Translations under genes and position numbers: made by a program
Notes under the pieces: generated by a model
Seen by the model: only the letters and a program-made list of their open reading frames with translations
Databases searched by the model: none
What the model was told of the DNA's origin: nothing
Assembly (NCBI GenBank): GCA_005882525.1
Contig: VBGO01000100.1
Location: 1 to 8,453, forward strand
DNA from: Chloroflexota bacterium
Lineage (GTDB): Bacteria > Chloroflexota > Dormibacteria > CF-121
Length of the DNA stretch: 8,453 nucleotides
Reading direction: 5' to 3'
Shown: positions 6,377 to 8,453 of the stretch, piece after piece
Layout: every line of letters starts with the position of its first letter
Numbering within the stretch: position 1 is the first letter of the stretch

Positions 6377-8453
6377 ATGTGGCCGTTTCGACGGAAGCTT
6401 GAGGCACCCCCGGCCGGCGGACCGCCGCCGGCGCCGGCGCCCGTGATCCGGCGCGACTGGGTGGGACTGACGCCTATCCAGCGGGTGATCGGCGCGCACC
6501 CACTGACGGCCCCAAGCGATCAGTTCAGCGCTGACCTGGCGACCCATCAGGATCCATCGGTGAGTAGCGACACGATGGGTCATCAGGTCAGCGCCGACGC
6601 ACCGGCGGGTCTGGTCCTGGCGCTTGCCCGGCCGACGACTCGCAGCGACGGCCCGGTGATGATTCCGCGCCCACGCGTCCAGCGACGCGAGGTCGGCGCG
6701 GTAGCGCAGTCGGGGGAGTGGGATGGGGATGAGGCCGCGCCTGAACCGGCGCGGCCCACCCCTCTTCCCGCCAGCGCGACCGCGGTCGCGGCCCGACAGC
6801 TCCCGGTGGTGGCGCCAGAGCCGGTGGCTCAGCGTCTCACCAGCCTGCCGCCAGATGCCGAGCCCGTCCCGGTTGCCGCGAAGCCCGCGCGGGCGAGTGC
6901 GACCTCGCGGGCGCACCTGGAGGGGCCGGCACAAAGCAGCATCGAGGCGCCGGGCGATCCGGCCAGCTTGCCGGCTCCCCGGCTGACGCTTGGCCAGGCC
7001 CGCCGTTTGGGATTGGGCGCGCCGATCGCCCGGGTGCCGGACCGGAGCGTCCAGCGAGCAGCCAGCGACTCGACGTCGATGCCGCTGGCGCGGCCGGCCG
7101 CGGAGCCTCCGCGAGCAATGCCGGCGTTATCCGCGATGCCCCCGGCGTCCCTCTCACCCGAGGCGTTACCGGCCATGCCCCTGGCGCCCCGCCCGTCCGA
7201 GCTTTTAGCGGCGCCGGCGCTGACGGTAGCGACGAGCCCACCGTCTGAGCCGACCCAGGTTCCGGACGCCCCGCGGGCGACTTCCGGAAACGAGGCGTCC
7301 GCCGTACCGTCCGCACCGGTCGAGATCGCCACGCCAGACGCGCTGGGCGTGCCCGAAGCGGTCTTGCCGTTTGCGCCGGCTGCCGAGGCGGGCTCCCCGC
7401 CGCGCCTGAATCTGCCGCTCGTCCCACGCAGAGGGACACCCCAATCGGAGACGGTCTTCGAAGCCGCTACTGAACCGGCCGAAATCCAGGCGCCCATGAC
7501 GCCGGTCCAGACGAGTGCGGAGTCCGCGCCGCCGGTCCAGACACGTGCGGAGTCCGCGCCGCCGGCCTCGACGCCGACCATCCAGCGAGTCAGCAGTGGC
7601 GAGTTGCCCGATGACTCGGTGCCTGAACTTCGGTCGCTCGTTCGCGACAGCACCCCAGGCCGGGAGGCCAGGTCGAGGGTCACGGCGACGACGCTGACCC
7701 TGCCCCCCCAACCCTCTCGAGTTTCGACGGTTGGCGCGGCGGCAAACTTTGGCGCGCCGCCGGCCGCAATCGCGCCCGCCAGGTCGCCGGCGACGACGCT
7801 GGCACCGCTGGTGAGCGCCCGGCCGCTGCGGCCGACCGCCGGCGTTCAGCGCTCGGCCGAATCGGCAAGTGACGCGATCGCCCCGATCAGTGTCGCTCCG
7901 GCAGAGGGCGCCCGAACAACCGGCTGGACCGCAGGGCGCCGTATCGATCGCAGCGCCGCCGAGGCATTACCACGGCCGACGAGCGTTGCCGCCACCCACG
8001 CCGTCGACGCTCCCGTGTTAACCGAACGCGACCCGATGGCGATGCTGATGCCCGCGGCTGATGAGCCGAACATCGTTACCGATGACGGCCATCTGCCGTC
8101 TCTGGCCCTGGCGTCGCGGGCCAGGGAAACCCAGCCGGGCCGCCGGCTGGAATCGCCGGCGCCGTCCGTCCAGCGCCTGCCCACAGGGCTGAGCCGTAAC
8201 GAGCTGCCGCTCGCGCCGGTCGCGGCCGGTGCGACAGCCGCCGTACAGCGGGCCGCGGCCGCCTGGGAGGCGCAGGCCATGGCGGCGCCCAGCGCGGGCG
8301 CCGCGTTCGTGCCATCGGTCATGGTCCAGCGTGCCCCCGAGCCCGAGGCCCCGGCGGTCGATGGGTCGCCCTCGAGCGCGACGGGTGTAACGGCCGCAGC
8401 CGCCTCGGGCGATAGCGAAAAAGACATGGATGAGCTCGCCGGCAAGCTCTACG
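6377..8453 (+). CDS. Very long Pro/Ala-rich, probably disordered CIS-associated protein, C-terminus beyond window
   Basis: An open frame of 692 codons with no stop runs off the right edge. The N-terminus MWPFRRKLE precedes a Pro/Ala linker and then a more conserved-looking block (residues ~27-85): RRDWVGLTPIQRVIGAHPLT, a SADLATHQ segment, GHQVSADAPAGLVLALARPT. Residues ~90-680 are low-complexity Pro/Ala/Ser/Val with an island LTLGQARRLGLGAPI (203-217) and dispersed QR motifs at Q35, 102, 152, 226, 403, 491, 599, 624 and 651. The visible end, SEKDMDELAGKLY, looks like the start of a helical C-terminal segment. There is no signal peptide or membrane helix. I do not know its function. By position it could be an assembly scaffold, an adaptor or a length-determining protein, but the composition is unlike the helical tape-measure proteins. 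Antisense open frames here are high-GC shadows. Confidence 0.82.
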   Translation, partial: MWPFRRKLEAPPAGGPPPAPAPVIRRDWVGLTPIQRVIGAHPLTAPSDQFSADLATHQDPSVSSDTMGHQVSADAPAGLVLALARPTTRSDGPVMIPRPRVQRREVGAVAQSGEWDGDEAAPEPARPTPLPASATAVAARQLPVVAPEPVAQRLTSLPPDAEPVPVAAKPARASATSRAHLEGPAQSSIEAPGDPASLPAPRLTLGQARRLGLGAPIARVPDRSVQRAASDSTSMPLARPAAEPPRAMPALSAMPPASLSPEALPAMPLAPRPSELLAAPALTVATSPPSEPTQVPDAPRATSGNEASAVPSAPVEIATPDALGVPEAVLPFAPAAEAGSPPRLNLPLVPRRGTPQSETVFEAATEPAEIQAPMTPVQTSAESAPPVQTRAESAPPASTPTIQRVSSGELPDDSVPELRSLVRDSTPGREARSRVTATTLTLPPQPSRVSTVGAAANFGAPPAAIAPARSPATTLAPLVSARPLRPTAGVQRSAESASDAIAPISVAPAEGARTTGWTAGRRIDRSAAEALPRPTSVAATHAVDAPVLTERDPMAMLMPAADEPNIVTDDGHLPSLALASRARETQPGRRLESPAPSVQRLPTGLSRNELPLAPVAAGATAAVQRAAAAWEAQAMAAPSAGAAFVPSVMVQRAPEPEAPAVDGSPSSATGVTAAAASGDSEKDMDELAGKLY
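6528..6594 (+). repeat. Long imperfect inverted repeat inside the Pro-rich gene
   Basis: GCGCTGACCTG-GC-GACCCATC (6528-6548) pairs with 6574-6594 at 19 of 21 positions; the central GC/AT pair is the only mismatch. The loop is 25 nt. The arms encode SADLATH and MGHQVSAD, inside the most conserved-looking part of the protein. It would make a strong mRNA hairpin about 150 nt into the gene. Confidence 0.6.
7501..7560 (+). repeat. Tandem 30-bp direct repeat, two copies
   Basis: Units 7501-7530 and 7531-7560 differ at only two bases and encode PVQTSAESAP then PVQTRAESAP. The repeat is in frame (10 codons) and is a recent duplication in a low-complexity region, suggesting the protein's linker length drifts by slippage. 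Confidence 0.85.

Noticed and set aside
6829..7683. Minus-strand open frame of 284 codons antisense to the Pro-rich gene (also 7846-8445)
   Set aside because: The plus frame has a ribosome binding site, operon spacing and an uninterrupted 692 codons. The minus frames are broken into pieces and low-complexity.
1..8453. CRISPR array, tRNA/rRNA genes, insertion sequence ends or a toxin cargo gene
   Set aside because: No regularly spaced repeats, no tRNA-like cloverleaf or rRNA stretch, no transposase, and no recognisable effector domain were seen.

Overview
The window is high-GC (roughly two thirds G+C by eye), with GTG starts, GTGA stop/start overlaps and good AGGAGG-type ribosome binding sites. 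A DUF222/13E12-type HNH endonuclease-family gene sits at the left edge. This favours an actinobacterium, or a related high-GC lineage such as Chloroflexota; the sequence alone cannot settle the taxon. The core is part of an extracellular (or cytoplasmic) contractile injection system locus, eCIS/CIS, the phage-tail-like family that includes Afp, PVC and the Streptomyces CIS.

Layout. Minus strand, reading leftward from about 3582: a DUF4255/Pvc16-type tail terminator (cap) protein (3582-2773); a tandem AAA+ ATPase of the Afp15/Pvc15 type (2768-669), 4 bp further on; then, after 94 bp, the N-terminal 191 residues of a DUF222 (13E12-type) protein (574 to beyond base 1). Bases 3583-3796 form a divergent control region. 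Plus strand, reading rightward: contractile sheath (3797-5320), inner tube (5333-5794), a small tail-assembly-like protein with a CPDC motif (5791-6213), a 54-residue DUF6760-like protein (6210-6374), and a very long Pro/Ala-rich, probably disordered protein (6377 to beyond 8453). The plus genes are packed with 12-bp or 2-bp gaps or 4-bp overlaps, so they look like one operon.

How they work together. Sheath and tube form the contractile barrel, the DUF4255 protein caps it, and the AAA+ ATPase is needed for assembly or maturation in characterised relatives. The two small proteins and the Pro-rich protein are conserved-looking accessory or assembly factors of unknown role. LysM/hub, spike, baseplate, tape measure and cargo genes are not visible and presumably lie to the right.

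Most notable signals. (1) A candidate programmed -1 frameshift site joins the assembly-like gene to the DUF6760-like gene: a G7 heptamer in the correct phase, a 5-nt spacer, then a perfect 10-bp stem. It resembles the gpG/gpGT arrangement of tailed phages. (2) A perfect 12-bp hairpin with a 4-nt loop lies just inside the assembly-like gene, directly after the sheath/tube pair. (3) A 19-of-21 inverted repeat lies early in the Pro-rich gene. (4) The Pro-rich protein carries nine dispersed QR motifs, seven of them VQR or IQR.
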